A stretch of DNA of 64,000 nucleotides, taken from assembly GCF_026738875.1 (NCBI RefSeq), contig NZ_JAPQFJ010000015.1, positions 1-64,000 of the forward strand, given 5' to 3'. This DNA comes from Clostridium brassicae (lineage in GTDB: Bacteria > Bacillota > Clostridia > Clostridiales > Clostridiaceae). Positions within the stretch are counted from its first letter, which is position 1. Every line of letters starts with the position of its first letter. This document shows positions 41,390-52,334 of this stretch, in pieces. The position numbers were made by a program, and so were the translations under genes. The notes below the pieces were generated by a model, which did not search any database, was not told the origin of the DNA, and was given only the letters and a program-made list of their open reading frames with translations.

Positions 41390-43458
41390 TATTTATTCTC
41401 CTTTTTATTCTTTGGCGAAATATTTTCTGTAGGATATTCTATTCTTTCATGATATATTCCCCCTAAAGTTTTTAAAAACGAGTTTCTTATTTTATTTACA
41501 TCTTTAAGCGTTAAATCACAATTGTCCAATTGTCCTTCATTAAGCCTAGCTTTTATAATACTATTAACCATCTCTTCTATTTTTCCCTTTGTAGGCTCAT
41601 TAATAGACCTAACTGCCGCCTCTATGCTATCTGCAAGCATCAATATAGCTATTTCCTTACTATCTGGTATAGGTCCTAAATACCTAAAATCATCTTCTTT
41701 AACTTCTTCTGGTTTTTCACTTGAATTTTTAGCTGTTATATAAAAATACTTAACAAGCGATGTTCCATGATGCTGTTCTATAGCATCTTGTATAACTTTT
41801 GGTAATTTATGTTCCTTTGCAATTTCTAATCCATCTTTTACATGTGATGTAATTATTAATGTACTTAAATTAGGATTGATTTTATCATGTGGGTTATCTC
41901 TCCCAATTTGATTTTCTTTAAAAAATAAAGGTCGCTTTATTTTCCCAATATCATGATAATAAGCAGAAACTCTAGCCAAAACTGGATTTCCTCCAACTTG
42001 TTCTGCCGCTACCTCAGCCAAGTTAGCTACAAGTATACTGTGGTGATATGTACCCGGTGCTTCTAAAAGAAGCTTCTTTTGCACAGGATGATTAGGATTA
42101 GATAACTCTAAAAGCTTTATTGTAGTTACTATATCAAAGGTACTTTCAAAGAAAGGTAGGAATCCTATAGTAAGTACTGCCGCTAAAACACTAGCAACAA
42201 ACGAGAATCCTGATCTTTTCATAACTTCAAAAACATTATTACTTAACAAAAATCCAACTGTAAATACTAAAGCTGCATTTGTTACTCCTATAAAAATGGA
42301 AGCATACATAATATCATTTCTTTGTTGAAGTTTTTTTAATACCATAGCACCTAGTATACTATTTAGTATGGCTAGTAAAGTTATTTGTATATCAAACTGA
42401 ACAACAGCACTTATTAAAATACAGTTAATTATGCTCACATTGAGTGATATTTTATGATTTATTAAGAGCGTAAATAACATAGGTACACATGCAAGTGGTA
42501 TTAAAAATGGTGTAACTCCATTAAGCGCTCTTGCAAATAAAACAGATAAACAAGTTAATATACTTATTAAAACCAGCTTTCTATTATCATCATAAATTTT
42601 TCTATAATATTTATAAAGATAGAACCATTGTATGAATAACACTAAAACCACTAATACAATTATATCAATATACATATATTTATTATTTTCATTATCTAAT
42701 AATCCTAAATCTTTAAGGATTTCTAAATCTCTATCAGTAATTGGTTCGCCCTCTTTAACTATTGTCTGCCCTTTTTTAATCATTATGGGCTGTACTTTTT
42801 TTCTTGCCTCTGTCTTTAACTGTTCTGTTTTTTCTTTGTCATAAAAGAAATTAGGTTTCACCTTAGAATAACCTATACTTTTACCAAGTTCCCTTAATGT
42901 TTTAGGAAGCTTTGCAGCATTAAATTTAACATCTATAACATCTTGGGCTTTTTTCAAGTCCTCTTCACTATCTTCTCTTATATCATAGTCAAGTACTTTA
43001 TTCATGACGTCTAATAAACTTTTTTTGAGTATTTCTAGCTGGTCTTTATTTAAAGATACAAGCGTTTTTATATCCTCTTCTGATAAATTCATATGAAACT
43101 GTTTTTTTAATTCTTCAATTTTTGCACTTTCATCTAATTTTCTTTCTTGCAGTTTTAAAAGTTGAAAAAACAAGTTATTGATTTCTTCTAGACTTTGTTT
43201 TTTTATTTCTAAATTTTTATTATATTGTTCTCCCACAGACTCTTCAGCCTGTGCTTCCTTTTCTTTAGTTTTTAATATATCTTTAACTTCTCTTGTAGCC
43301 TTTATATCTATTCTTGAAATATCGCCTTCCTTAAAATCATATTTCTTAGTTATTAAAGATGTCATTAAAATAGCTGAAATAAAAATAGAGGTGAGGAAAA
43401 AAATCAATACTTTTTTTGCATTATTATTGTCATTCAATATAGTTTTAAAATTGTCCAT
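41389..43458 (-). CDS. pgpH: Cyclic-di-AMP phosphodiesterase, 7TM-HD (PgpH/YqfF)
   Basis: Protein of 689 residues. An N-terminal membrane segment (about 20-40), an extracellular 7TMR-HDED domain (about 45-255), seven membrane segments (about 265-445), then a cytosolic HD domain with [16 protein letters not shown] and [13 protein letters not shown] (catalytic H-D). It hydrolyses c-di-AMP. The HD motif is intact. It follows yqfD directly; the PhoH-like ATPase gene that normally lies between yqfD and this gene is missing. Confidence 0.95.
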   Translation of the reverse strand: MDNFKTILNDNNNAKKVLIFFLTSIFISAILMTSLITKKYDFKEGDISRIDIKATREVKDILKTKEKEAQAEESVGEQYNKNLEIKKQSLEEINNLFFQLLKLQERKLDESAKIEELKKQFHMNLSEEDIKTLVSLNKDQLEILKKSLLDVMNKVLDYDIREDSEEDLKKAQDVIDVKFNAAKLPKTLRELGKSIGYSKVKPNFFYDKEKTEQLKTEARKKVQPIMIKKGQTIVKEGEPITDRDLEILKDLGLLDNENNKYMYIDIIVLVVLVLFIQWFYLYKYYRKIYDDNRKLVLISILTCLSVLFARALNGVTPFLIPLACVPMLFTLLINHKISLNVSIINCILISAVVQFDIQITLLAILNSILGAMVLKKLQQRNDIMYASIFIGVTNAALVFTVGFLLSNNVFEVMKRSGFSFVASVLAAVLTIGFLPFFESTFDIVTTIKLLELSNPNHPVQKKLLLEAPGTYHHSILVANLAEVAAEQVGGNPVLARVSAYYHDIGKIKRPLFFKENQIGRDNPHDKINPNLSTLIITSHVKDGLEIAKEHKLPKVIQDAIEQHHGTSLVKYFYITAKNSSEKPEEVKEDDFRYLGPIPDSKEIAILMLADSIEAAVRSINEPTKGKIEEMVNSIIKARLNEGQLDNCDLTLKDVNKIRNSFLKTLGGIYHERIEYPTENISPKNKKENK

Positions 43459-43509
43459 CTATAAATCACATCCCTTAGTTTTTATGATATCTCATCTTAA
43501 GTAGGACTA

Positions 43510-44679
43510 TTAATTTTCTAGTTCCTTTTCCTCAAGTTCTTTCTTCTGAGGTTGTGCTATATTCTCTTCTACTACCAACATTACTCTCACATTTATTTTT
43601 TCTCCAGACTGATTTGCATCGACCATCTTATCTACTATTTTAACAGATTTGTCTAACTTTACAATCATGTCCTGTGAAAGTGACTCTGCTGTTTCTTTTA
43701 CAACTTCGTCTTTATTTAATACTTTATTTTCTTCAACTACTTCATAGTAAACTTCTTCTTTAAATATTTTTTTATCTACCAATATTTTATCATAAATTTT
43801 AAAATTATTTTTTACTTTTTTTAAACAAATATTTTTCCCTAAAATATTTAAGTATATACTTTTTTGTTTTCTTCCAGTTCTCTTTCTTTCAAGTTTTTTT
43901 ATAGACACATCTTTAGTACTTTCATAAAATGTTTTTGCAATAACATCTCCCTGTGCATGGACAAAATAAACATTCTCTTCTTTCCCCTGTTCTCCTTTGA
44001 TAAGGACATCACCTTTTTTTACTATATCTCCTTCTTTTACAACTATAGTTCCTGCACTTGAATAAACCCTAACAACTTCCCCATCTTTTCTTGCAACTAT
44101 ATCACAAGGAGTATTATCCTCTTTAATTTTAGGGGGTTGCTGTCTTTCAGCTATATTAATTTTTAATTTAGCCCCCTCAATTCTACTTCTAATCCACATT
44201 ATATCATTATTTTCTTTCATAAGTTTTTCTTCAACCTTATATACGTCTACTTTTCTTTTATTGATTCCTGGTTTAATACCCATATTTTTCAATTGACTTC
44301 TAAGTTCAAATGGAGTAATACTTTTTTCAGTAACTATATCTATTGACCATATAAATGTGGATAAAAAATAAATTATGCCTACAAATATAACTATACCGCC
44401 TATTAAAGCCCTTCTATTATGAATCTTTATTATAAAAAAAGATATACCTTTTCTATTAATAATCTTAATTTTAGTCTTTGTTTTTTTTGAAATTTCTCTT
44501 ATAGTATAATAGTCTTTTAGACTTACATCCATAATTATAGTTGTAATATCAATCTTTCTTAAGTTTGTTATGTTTATATTATTTTTCCAAAGTAAATTTA
44601 TAAATTTTTCAGGTAGCATAGATTGAATCTCAATAGTTATTATTCCTTTTTTATATTTACTAAAATTAAACCTATTCAT
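43510..44679 (-). CDS. yqfD: Sporulation protein YqfD
   Basis: Protein of 389 residues: a cytosolic N-terminal part (about 1-85), one membrane segment (about 89-107) and a large extracytoplasmic part with IGIKPGINKRKVDVYKVE-like POTRA-type and barrel-type segments (INIAERQQPP, VVKEGDIVKKGDVLIKGEQG). In Bacillus it is made in the mother cell under SigE. The ATG at 44679 is chosen for gaggggattgcg before it; it overlaps the yqfC end by 8 bases. It pairs functionally with yqfC. Confidence 0.92.
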   Translation of the reverse strand: MNRFNFSKYKKGIITIEIQSMLPEKFINLLWKNNINITNLRKIDITTIIMDVSLKDYYTIREISKKTKTKIKIINRKGISFFIIKIHNRRALIGGIVIFVGIIYFLSTFIWSIDIVTEKSITPFELRSQLKNMGIKPGINKRKVDVYKVEEKLMKENNDIMWIRSRIEGAKLKINIAERQQPPKIKEDNTPCDIVARKDGEVVRVYSSAGTIVVKEGDIVKKGDVLIKGEQGKEENVYFVHAQGDVIAKTFYESTKDVSIKKLERKRTGRKQKSIYLNILGKNICLKKVKNNFKIYDKILVDKKIFKEEVYYEVVEENKVLNKDEVVKETAESLSQDMIVKLDKSVKIVDKMVDANQSGEKINVRVMLVVEENIAQPQKKELEEKELEN

Positions 44680-44962
44680 ACGCAATCCCCTCATAAGTTA
44701 TTCCTTTAAATTTACCCCCTACAATTATAGTGCTTCCACCAATAAATAATATTTCAAGTTTACTTCCCTGAACTGATACTATACCCACATTAGAATTTAT
44801 CTTTATTTGCCCTTCTTCAAAAATTACTATTCCTTTATGATTTTCAATTTTTATTTCATTATCTCCTGTTATTGTTATTTTGGGCATGTTTAATACTATA
44901 TCTCTTGGTAAGTCCAACTTTTCTGCCATATTTTCTTTGGTTCTATCTAATTTTTCTTTCAT
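44672..44962 (-). CDS. yqfC: Sporulation protein YqfC (YabP/YqfC family)
   Basis: Protein of 96 residues with the family blocks LDLPRDIVLNMPKITITGDN (about 16-35) and IEGHKGI-type IENHKGIVIFEE, followed by repeated Gly-Ile strands. Probably a beta-roll anchored at the forespore-engulfing membrane. First gene of the yqfC-yqfD-pgpH-ybeY unit. aggagaa lies before the ATG. Confidence 0.92.
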   Translation of the reverse strand: MKEKLDRTKENMAEKLDLPRDIVLNMPKITITGDNEIKIENHKGIVIFEEGQIKINSNVGIVSVQGSKLEILFIGGSTIIVGGKFKGITYEGIAYE

Positions 44963-45040
44963 TAATTTCTCCTAATAATTGCTTTCATACTAATTTATGA
45001 GTTTTCATTTTAATAAATTACTTACATTTAATAAAATAAA

Positions 45041-45065
45041 AAGAGCCAGTTAATAACTGGCTCTT
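45041..45065 (-). terminator. Terminator downstream of rpsU and the yqeY relic
   Basis: aagagccagtta-tt-aactggctctt type hairpin (11-bp stem), followed on the minus strand by tttattttatt. It probably ended the rpsU-yqeY transcript before yqeY decayed. Confidence 0.85.
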
Positions 45066-45133
45066 AATCAAGTCCAAAGACTGAAATTTTAATTTTAGCA
45101 ATTTCTGTGTGTTTACTATCTGCCCCTTCTTCA

Positions 45134-45208
45134 TCAACTTGCTGACAATAACTTCAGCATTTCATCTTCGGTCAACTGCTTAGGAAGGTACTCTAATAAA
45201 ATCTCTAT
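45134..45208 (-). pseudogene. yqeY (GatB/YqeY domain) relic
   Basis: On the minus strand one frame reads IIEILLEYLPKQLTEDEMLK then LLSAS and stop, the well-known YqeY block (..EieILleYLPkQLtedEi..). Nothing else of the about 150-residue protein can be found. A stop codon precedes it, and the sequence after it is only loosely protein-like. In many Firmicutes yqeY follows rpsU directly, which matches this position exactly. Confidence 0.75.
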
Positions 45209-45277
45209 TATAAATTAAGTTTTTACTTAACCTTATCTTAAGAGATATACTTGAGGTACCTTCTTAAAATATTTATT

Positions 45278-45460
45278 TTATCTATGTTTTGTCTTTCTTC
45301 TTCTTGCAGCTTCTGATTTTTTCTTTCTTTTAACACTTGGCTTTTCGTAATGTTCTCTCTTTCTTACTTCAGATAAAACACCCGCTTTAGCGCAAGATCT
45401 TTTAAATCTCTTTAAAGCACTCTCTAAAGTTTCATTTTCTCTTACTTTAACTTCTGACAC
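45278..45460 (-). CDS. rpsU: 30S ribosomal protein S21
   Basis: Small basic protein of 60 residues at the 30S platform. Family signatures are [18 protein letters not shown] (about 6-23) and a Lys/Arg-rich C-terminus ([17 protein letters not shown]). A good ribosome site (gggagggataa) precedes the ATG. The gene's operon partner yqeY is now a relic. Confidence 0.98.
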   Translation of the reverse strand: MSEVKVRENETLESALKRFKRSCAKAGVLSEVRKREHYEKPSVKRKKKSEAARRRKTKHR

Positions 45461-45604
45461 CGATTATCCCTCCCTCCCTAGCAGTATTCAAACCTAAGTT
45501 GTTTGCAGTTGCTGAGGGCAAAATAGCACATTGGTAATTATACAACATTATTTTACAAGCTGTCAACTGTTTTCACTTCATTAAGACTAATATTAAGAAA
45601 AAAT

Positions 45605-45949
45605 TTAGCCTGGTGGCCACGATAAATTTCTTCCTCCTAGCATGTGAAAATGAATATGTTCAACTTCTTGTCCTCCATCTTCACCACAGTTCATGACAAT
45701 TCTGTATCCATTATCATCTATATCTAATTTTTTTGCAATATCCCTACTTACAGAAAAAATATGTGCTATTATGTTTGAGTCTTCATTACTCATCTCATTT
45801 AAATTTTTTATATGTTTTTTAGGTATTACGAGAACATGAACCGGTGCTGCCGGATTTATATCTTCAAAACACAATACTACATCATCTTCGTAAACTTTTT
45901 TAGACGGTATATCACCATTAATTATTTTACAGAATATGCACTCTTCCAT
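45605..45949 (-). CDS. HIT-family nucleotide hydrolase (HinT-like)
   Basis: Protein of 114 residues of the histidine triad group that hydrolyses purine nucleoside phosphoramidates. The triad is EHIHFHMLGGR with His98, His100 and His102. N-terminal CIFCKI (Cys4, Cys7) plus HVLVIPKKH suggests a structural zinc site. The ATG at 45949 follows gaggaggtgagaagc; the frame upstream has no site. It is placed between mtaB and rpsU as in other Firmicutes. Confidence 0.95.
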   Translation of the reverse strand: MEECIFCKIINGDIPSKKVYEDDVVLCFEDINPAAPVHVLVIPKKHIKNLNEMSNEDSNIIAHIFSVSRDIAKKLDIDDNGYRIVMNCGEDGGQEVEHIHFHMLGGRNLSWPPG

Positions 45950-46041
45950 GCTTCTCACCTCCTCACTTATATACTCATGCCTTATAATATTCAATAAACA
46001 TATCTAAAAATCCTTCATAATACGATAAATATTTTTTATAA

Positions 46042-47343
46042 TTATTGAATTTGTCCAATAATATGATCTTTACTTACATTTTTCAGTAATGTATCTACTA
46101 TCTTTTCTCTAATATCTTCTTTAGACTTAGCTACAATCTTTATATAATTAGGGGTATATCCTTCGTACAAATCTTCCTCTTTATCTATCTTTTGTTCATA
46201 TAATACCTTCATATCTTTTCCTATGAAGTTTTTCATAAACTCTTTTTCATTCTCTTCATTTAATTCTATAAGCATTTTACTCCTAGCATCTTTAATATTA
46301 CCATCCACTTGATCTTCCATAGAAGCTGCCTTAGTTCCAGTTCTAGGACTATATTTAAATATATGCATCTTAGAAAGTTTTATCTCTTTTAAAAACTCAT
46401 ATGTTTTATTAAATTCTTCTTCACTCTCTCCTGGAAATCCTACAATTACATCAGTAGTTATAGATACACCCTGAATCTGTTTTCTAAGACTCTCTACAAT
46501 AGTTTTATATTCCTCTACAGTATATCTTCTATTCATTCTCTTTAAAGTCTCATTACATCCACTTTGAAGAGATAGATGAAAGTGAGGACATAACTTCTTC
46601 ATTTTTGAAATACCGCTCATTATATCTTTATTAAAAAATTCTGGTCCTATTGAACCTATCCTTATTCTTTCTATTCCATCTATTTCGTCTATTTCTTGCA
46701 GTATAGTCAAAAGATTATATTCACCCTCTAAATCAACTCCATAAGAAGATATATCAATTCCTGATAAAATCACTTCCTTAAATCCATGACTTGCTAATTC
46801 TCTAACCTCGCTAATTACTCTTTCAGGTTTTTTGCTACATACAGCTCCTCTCGCAAAAGGAATTAGACAATAGGAACAAAAATTATTACATCCATCTTGA
46901 ATTTTCAAAAAAGCTCTTGTTCTATCTTGATACTCCTCAATAGTTAGATCCTCAAAAACTCTATTTTTTAGTACGTCGTTAACTTCTACTATTTGTCTTC
47001 TTTCTTCTCTTGCCCTATTCACCCAATATACAATTTCTCCTTTATTGCGAGTTCCTAAAACCACATCTACATCTTTTATATCTTTAACCTTATCAGGTGC
47101 AATTTGCGTATAACACCCCACTGCTGCTATAACTGAATCTTCATTTAATCTTCTTGCTCTAGAGATCATTTGACGTGATTTCTTATCACTCATATTAGTA
47201 ACAGTACATGTATTAACAACATATACATCTGCAACTTCACTAAAAGGAACTACTTCATACCCACTTTTAATAAACTTTTCAGCCATAGCCTCTGATTCAT
47301 ATTGATTAACTCTACATCCTAAAGTAGCAAAGGCAACTTTCAT
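46042..47343 (-). CDS. mtaB: tRNA (ms2t6A37) methylthiotransferase
   Basis: Radical-SAM enzyme of 433 residues that adds the methylthio group to t6A37 in tRNAs decoding ANN codons. An N-terminal UPF0004 domain holds one [4Fe-4S] cluster through Cys10, Cys46 and Cys77. The radical-SAM core has GCNNFCSYCLIPFARG with Cys152, Cys156 and Cys159. A C-terminal TRAM domain follows. The ATG overlaps the rsmE stop by 1 base, so the two genes are coupled. Confidence 0.96.
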   Translation of the reverse strand: MKVAFATLGCRVNQYESEAMAEKFIKSGYEVVPFSEVADVYVVNTCTVTNMSDKKSRQMISRARRLNEDSVIAAVGCYTQIAPDKVKDIKDVDVVLGTRNKGEIVYWVNRAREERRQIVEVNDVLKNRVFEDLTIEEYQDRTRAFLKIQDGCNNFCSYCLIPFARGAVCSKKPERVISEVRELASHGFKEVILSGIDISSYGVDLEGEYNLLTILQEIDEIDGIERIRIGSIGPEFFNKDIMSGISKMKKLCPHFHLSLQSGCNETLKRMNRRYTVEEYKTIVESLRKQIQGVSITTDVIVGFPGESEEEFNKTYEFLKEIKLSKMHIFKYSPRTGTKAASMEDQVDGNIKDARSKMLIELNEENEKEFMKNFIGKDMKVLYEQKIDKEEDLYEGYTPNYIKIVAKSKEDIREKIVDTLLKNVSKDHIIGQIQ

Positions 47344-48098
47344 TAATTTTTTCCTCCTAAATCTCCCAGTTCATACATAACTAAGCTTAGACAAACAAAT
47401 CCGGCAGTCTCTGTTCTAAGTATTCTCGGACCTAATGTAACTATTTCCGCTTTTATTTCCTCTAATATTTTAATTTCTTCTTCTTCAAAACCACCTTCTG
47501 GTCCTACAATAATTGCCACCTTTTTAACTTTACTATGCAAATTATTAATTAAATTTTTCACACCATAATTTTCTGCATTTTCATAAGGTACTACAATTAG
47601 ATCCATTTCTTTTAGTTCTTCTTTCATTTCATTAAAATCTATTACATCTCTTACTTTAGATATAAGAGTTCTTTTACTTTGCTTACATGCTTCAAATGCA
47701 ATTCTATTCCATCTATCTACCTTACTATTTTCCTTCTTTACATTTCCTACAGCAGATAAAACTCTTGAGGTTACAACAGGTATTATTTCTTTTATTCCTA
47801 ATTCAGTACATTTTTGAACAATCAAATCCATTTTACTTCCCTTAGGAAATCCTTGATATAAATACACATCTATAGGTGCTTCATTACTTACATTAATTTC
47901 TTCTAATAGAATTACTTCTACAGCAGTTTTATTTATAGACTCTATTTCTCCTAAATATTCTTTTCCACTACAGTTATTAATATTTACCTTTTCTCCCTTT
48001 TTTAATCTTAAAACTTTATAGATATGTTTTACATCTTCACCTTCTATTATAGCCTTATCTCCAAATATCTGATTTCCAGGTACAAAAAACTTGTGCAC
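47343..48098 (-). CDS. rsmE: 16S rRNA (uracil-1498-N3)-methyltransferase
   Basis: SPOUT-class enzyme of 251 residues. The N-terminal PUA-like part contains EDVKHIYKVLRLKKGEKV (about 22-39). The SAM knot has IIVGPEGGFEEEEI (about 195-208) and LGPRILRTETAG (about 217-228). Modifies U1498 in the decoding site. It starts 16 bases after prmA. Confidence 0.96.
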   Translation of the reverse strand: MHKFFVPGNQIFGDKAIIEGEDVKHIYKVLRLKKGEKVNINNCSGKEYLGEIESINKTAVEVILLEEINVSNEAPIDVYLYQGFPKGSKMDLIVQKCTELGIKEIIPVVTSRVLSAVGNVKKENSKVDRWNRIAFEACKQSKRTLISKVRDVIDFNEMKEELKEMDLIVVPYENAENYGVKNLINNLHSKVKKVAIIVGPEGGFEEEEIKILEEIKAEIVTLGPRILRTETAGFVCLSLVMYELGDLGGKN

Positions 48099-48114
48099 AA
48101 ATACCGCTCCTTTT

Positions 48115-49050
48115 CTAAGCTTTAGCTATTATACAACACCATTCTCCGTCAACATTAACCTTTTCAACTGTAAAACCACACTCAACCAGTTTTTCTATAA
48201 CATCTGCTTTTCTTTCAAGTATTATACCAGAAGATATAAAGTACCCATCCTTTTCAATAAATTTCTTAACATCCTCTACTAATATTTTTATAACATCTGC
48301 CAATATATTTGCTATAACTATATTTGCTTTTCCATCTACTACTTCCATTAAATTCCCGTATAGAACCTCAATATTATCTATGTTATTGTAAGAAATATTC
48401 TTTTTTGCTGAATCTACAGCAACAGGGTCTAAATCTACTCCCACAACTTTTTTTGCTCCCAATTTTGCAGCAGATATAGCAAGTATACCTGAACCTGTTC
48501 CAATATCAAACACTACACTATCTTCTTTTACATATTCTTCAAGAGCTTTAACACAAAGTCTTGTTGTTTCATGAGTCCCCGTGCCAAAAGCCATACCAGG
48601 ATCTAATTCAACAATAACTTCATCTTCTTTCCTAGTATACTCTTCCCAAATTGGCTTAACCACTACTCTATTTCCTACCTTAGTTGGTTTGTAATATTGT
48701 TTCCAGTTATTCTCCCAATCTTCTTCATTTATTTTTTTTGCAGTGACAAGACCTTTTCCTTTATCTATACCATATTGTTCTAACTTATCTACAGCTTCTT
48801 TTATATAATTTACATGTTCATCTATATTATCTTCTTTTTTATAGTAAGCTCTTAAAATAGCTCCTTCTTTTACATCTATTATTATTTCATCAACCCAATC
48901 AAATTGACCAGGATTCTCTTTCTTTAATTTAATATCTTGAGAATCTAAAATAGCAACTCCCTGTACTCCCGTATTATATAGAATACCTGTTACAGCCTCC
49001 ACAGCCTCACTACTTGTAATAACTTCTATCTCTATCCAGTTTTTATCCAT
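48115..49050 (-). CDS. prmA: Ribosomal protein L11 methyltransferase
   Basis: SAM enzyme of 311 residues trimethylating L11. Motif I is [20 protein letters not shown] (about 178-197). Further blocks are [17 protein letters not shown] (about 152-168) and [12 protein letters not shown]. The ATG at 49050 with aaggagtgc ahead is used; the longer frame has no site. It is downstream of dnaJ, separated by a terminator hairpin, which would reduce heat-shock read-through. Confidence 0.95.
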   Translation of the reverse strand: MDKNWIEIEVITSSEAVEAVTGILYNTGVQGVAILDSQDIKLKKENPGQFDWVDEIIIDVKEGAILRAYYKKEDNIDEHVNYIKEAVDKLEQYGIDKGKGLVTAKKINEEDWENNWKQYYKPTKVGNRVVVKPIWEEYTRKEDEVIVELDPGMAFGTGTHETTRLCVKALEEYVKEDSVVFDIGTGSGILAISAAKLGAKKVVGVDLDPVAVDSAKKNISYNNIDNIEVLYGNLMEVVDGKANIVIANILADVIKILVEDVKKFIEKDGYFISSGIILERKADVIEKLVECGFTVEKVNVDGEWCCIIAKA

Positions 49051-49124
49051 TTTATAAAAGCACTCCTTCTTTATATAGTAAAAATCAACTTCATTATAAA
49101 TCATAGTATATCGTAAAGTAAACT

Positions 49125-49163
49125 AAAAAAACTTGCCTCCCTCAGAAGAGAGAAACAAGTTTT
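49125..49163 (-). terminator. Terminator after dnaJ
   Basis: On the minus strand aaaacttg(tttctctc)-ttct-(gagggagg)caagtttt followed by ttagttt: a two-part stem of about 15 bp. The 5' arm touches the dnaJ stop codon. Confidence 0.75.
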
Positions 49164-50295
49164 ACTTAAAAGTATCTTTTATTTTATCCACAAATGATTT
49201 TTTGTGACCATCTTCTAACTTTTCTCCGCTAGCTTCCATAAAAGCTACTAAAGCTTCTTTTTGCTTATCATTTAAGTTTTTAGGTACATCTACTATAATC
49301 TTAATATATTCGTCTCCTCTTCCATGACCGTTAACTCTTGTAACACCTTTACCTTTAAGTCTGAAAACTGTACCTGATTGAGTTCCTGCTGGAACCTTGT
49401 ATTTAACATCTCCATCTACTGTAGCTACTTCAAGTTCTACTCCTAAGGCTGCTCTTGCAAAGCTAATATGTTGTTCTACATATATATCGAAGCCTTTTCT
49501 TTTGAAAAATTTATGTGGAGAAACTCTTATATTTACATATAAATCTCCTGAAGGACCACCATTTTTACCTGGTTCTCCTTGACCTCTAAGAGGCAATACA
49601 TTTCCTGTATCTACTCCTGCTGGTATTTTAATCTTTATTTTTTTATTTTTTCTTACAGTACCTTTTCCATGACAAGTATGACATGGATTAGTTATAATTT
49701 TACCACTTCCATTACACTTATCGCAGGTAGCTGTACTAACAAAACTTCCAAGAGGAGTATTCCTTTGATACCTTACCTGACCTGTTCCATTACATTTATC
49801 ACAAGTTTTAGAATTGGTTCCCGGTTTAGCACCAGTTCCATTGCAAGTTTCACATTTTTCGTTTTTTGTTAAAGATATTTCCTTTTCAACTCCAAAAACA
49901 GCTTCTTCAAAAGTAAGATTTAAAGTATACTCAATATCTTCCCCTCTTTCAGGTCCATTCTTTCTTCTTGATGAAAATCCACCAAAGCCTCCAAAAAAGG
50001 AATCAAATATATCCTCAAATCCTCCCATGCCACCTGAAAAATCGAAACCACCTGTTCCACCAAATCCACCATTGAAATCTGTAGTTCCAAATCTATCATA
50101 TTGGGATTTTTTTTCAGGATCTGATAATACTTGATATGCCTCATTTATATCTTTAAACTTTTCTTCTGCCTCTTTATCTCCTGGATTTCTATCTGGATGG
50201 TATTTCATTGCAAGTTTTCTATATGCTTTTTTTATTTCATCTTCACTAGCACCATTTGAAATTCCTAGGACCTTATAATAATCTTTATTTGCCAT
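49162..50295 (-). CDS. dnaJ: Chaperone DnaJ
   Basis: Protein of 377 residues, Hsp40 type I partner of DnaK. J-domain with HPD in [11 protein letters not shown] (about 29-39), Gly/Phe-rich linker ([20 protein letters not shown]), four zinc-binding CxxCxGxG repeats ([32 protein letters not shown]), and the C-terminal substrate-binding region. The ATG at 50295 gives [11 protein letters not shown], the normal start; the longer frame is unlikely. Last chaperone gene of the hrcA operon; a hairpin lies between dnaK and dnaJ. Confidence 0.97.
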   Translation of the reverse strand: MANKDYYKVLGISNGASEDEIKKAYRKLAMKYHPDRNPGDKEAEEKFKDINEAYQVLSDPEKKSQYDRFGTTDFNGGFGGTGGFDFSGGMGGFEDIFDSFFGGFGGFSSRRKNGPERGEDIEYTLNLTFEEAVFGVEKEISLTKNEKCETCNGTGAKPGTNSKTCDKCNGTGQVRYQRNTPLGSFVSTATCDKCNGSGKIITNPCHTCHGKGTVRKNKKIKIKIPAGVDTGNVLPLRGQGEPGKNGGPSGDLYVNIRVSPHKFFKRKGFDIYVEQHISFARAALGVELEVATVDGDVKYKVPAGTQSGTVFRLKGKGVTRVNGHGRGDEYIKIIVDVPKNLNDKQKEALVAFMEASGEKLEDGHKKSFVDKIKDTFK

Positions 50296-50359
50296 CCCTA
50301 ACTTTTCACCACCTAATGTGTTTTTGTTCGAAAAACTCAAATAACATTACTAAAATTAA

Positions 50360-50381
50360 GGGAAGGGTTATTACCCATCCC
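50360..50381 (-). terminator. Hairpin between dnaK and dnaJ
   Basis: gggatgggt-aata-acccttccc (one mismatch) on the minus strand, followed by ttaatttta. It may act as a partial terminator giving more DnaK than DnaJ. Confidence 0.55.
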
Positions 50382-50416
50382 TCAAATCACTTTTAACTTA
50401 TTTTATTATATACAAA

Positions 50417-52273
50417 TTACTTATCTTCTTCAACCTTAAAATCAGCATCTACTACATTATCATCATCTGATTTCCCTGCATTGTTTCCACCCATATCTCC
50501 CATATCTTGGCCTGCTTGTGGACCTGCTTGTGGACCACCAGCTTCTTGATAAATTTTTGAAGAAACAGCATAAAATGCTTGAGTTACTTCTTCAGTAGCC
50601 TTTTTAATAGCTTCTATATCATCACCATCTTTAACTTTTTTAAGTTCTGCTAATTTATCTTCAACATTTTTCTTGTCTTCTTCAGAAACTTTGTCTCCTA
50701 AATCTTTTAATGTTTTTTCTGTTTGATAAGAAATAGTATCAGCATTATTTTTAACTTCAATTGTTTCTTTTCTCTTTTCGTCTTCTGCTGCAAATTTCTC
50801 AGCTTCTTTAACAGCTTTATCTATTTCAGCATCATTTAAGTTAGTTGATGCTGTAATTGTTATATTAGCTTCTTTACTTGTTCCCTTATCTTTTGCAGAA
50901 ACATTTAAAATACCATTAGCATCTATATCAAAAGCAACTTCTATTTGTGGAATTCCTCTTGGTGCTGGTGGTATATCACTTAATTGGAATCTTCCAAGAG
51001 TTTTATTGTCTGAGGCCATTTTTCTTTCACCTTGAACAATATGGATTTCAACTGAAGTTTGATTATCTGCAGCAGTTGAGAATATTTGGCTCTTTCTTGT
51101 TGGTATTGTTGTATTTCTTTCTATTAACGGAGTTGCTACTCCCCCTAAAGTTTCTATTCCTAATGTAAGTGGAGTTACATCTAAAAGTAATACATCCTTA
51201 ACTTCTCCAGTTAATACTCCTGCTTGAATTGCTGCTCCTAAAGCAACACATTCATCTGGGTTTATTCCTTTTGTTGGTTCTTTACCAGTAAAGTTTTTAA
51301 CTGCTTCTTGAACTGCTGGGATTCTTGTAGAACCTCCAACTAAAACAATTTTGTCTATATCATTTATTGAAAGGTCAGCATCAGTTAATGCTTTTCTCAT
51401 AGGTTCTATTGTTGCTTCAACTAAATCATGAGTTAACTCTTCAAATTTTGCTCTTGTCAAATTCATATCTATATGTTTTGGTCCAGTAGCATCTGCTGTT
51501 ATAAATGGTAAGTTTATATTAGTAGTTGTTGATGATGATAATTCTATTTTAGCTTTTTCTGCTGCTTCTTTTAATCTTTGAACAGCCATCTTATCATTTC
51601 TTAAATCTATTCCATTTTCTGCTTTAAAAGTATCAGCTATATAGTCCATAACTTTTTGGTCAAAGTCATCTCCACCTAAAGCTGTATTTCCATTTGTAGC
51701 TTTAACTTCGAATACTCCATCACCAAGTTCAAGTATAGATACATCAAATGTACCTCCACCTAAGTCATATACAAATATTTTTTGAGAAGTTTCTGTTTTA
51801 TCAAGACCATATGCTAATGATGCAGCTGTTGGTTCATTTATAATTCTTTTAACATCAAGTCCTGCTATTTTACCAGCATTTTTAGTCGCTTGTCTTTGGC
51901 TATCATTAAAATAAGCAGGGACTGTTATAACTGCTTCAGTCACAGTTTCTCCTAAGTATGCTTCTGCATCTGCCTTTAATTTTTGAAGAATCATCGCTGA
52001 TATTTCTTCTGGTGAATATTTTTTATTATCTATATCCACTCTATAATCTGTTCCCATATGTCTTTTTATAGAAATTATAGTTTTATCAGGATTTGTAATT
52101 GCCTGTCTTTTTGCAACTTGACCTACAAGTCTTTCTTCATTGTCCTTAAATGCTAATACTGATGGAGTAGTTCTAGCACCTTCAGCATTTGGTATAACAA
52201 CTGGGTTTCCACCTTCCATAACTGCTACGCAAGAGTTAGTTGTTCCTAAGTCTATTCCTATTATTTTTCCCAT
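50417..52273 (-). CDS. dnaK: Chaperone DnaK
   Basis: Hsp70 of 618 residues. ATPase domain with the phosphate-1 motif [13 protein letters not shown] (about 5-17), [27 protein letters not shown] (about 165-178) and [13 protein letters not shown]. The substrate-binding domain follows [14 protein letters not shown]; the lid is Lys/Glu-rich and ends in an acidic tail with [11 protein letters not shown]. Length typical for Gram-positives (missing the N-terminal insert of proteobacterial DnaK). Transcribed from the CIRCE-controlled hrcA promoter. Confidence 0.98.
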   Translation of the reverse strand: MGKIIGIDLGTTNSCVAVMEGGNPVVIPNAEGARTTPSVLAFKDNEERLVGQVAKRQAITNPDKTIISIKRHMGTDYRVDIDNKKYSPEEISAMILQKLKADAEAYLGETVTEAVITVPAYFNDSQRQATKNAGKIAGLDVKRIINEPTAASLAYGLDKTETSQKIFVYDLGGGTFDVSILELGDGVFEVKATNGNTALGGDDFDQKVMDYIADTFKAENGIDLRNDKMAVQRLKEAAEKAKIELSSSTTTNINLPFITADATGPKHIDMNLTRAKFEELTHDLVEATIEPMRKALTDADLSINDIDKIVLVGGSTRIPAVQEAVKNFTGKEPTKGINPDECVALGAAIQAGVLTGEVKDVLLLDVTPLTLGIETLGGVATPLIERNTTIPTRKSQIFSTAADNQTSVEIHIVQGERKMASDNKTLGRFQLSDIPPAPRGIPQIEVAFDIDANGILNVSAKDKGTSKEANITITASTNLNDAEIDKAVKEAEKFAAEDEKRKETIEVKNNADTISYQTEKTLKDLGDKVSEEDKKNVEDKLAELKKVKDGDDIEAIKKATEEVTQAFYAVSSKIYQEAGGPQAGPQAGQDMGDMGGNNAGKSDDDNVVDADFKVEEDK

Positions 52274-52334
52274 TTAAAAATTCCCTCCTAAAGTTAGTTA
52301 ATTTAATTTTTGCAAAATGTGTTTAATATTATTT

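Noticed and set aside
49579-50134. Plus-strand frames opposite dnaJ
   Set aside because: Antisense of the Gly/Cys-rich part of DnaJ; no start signals.
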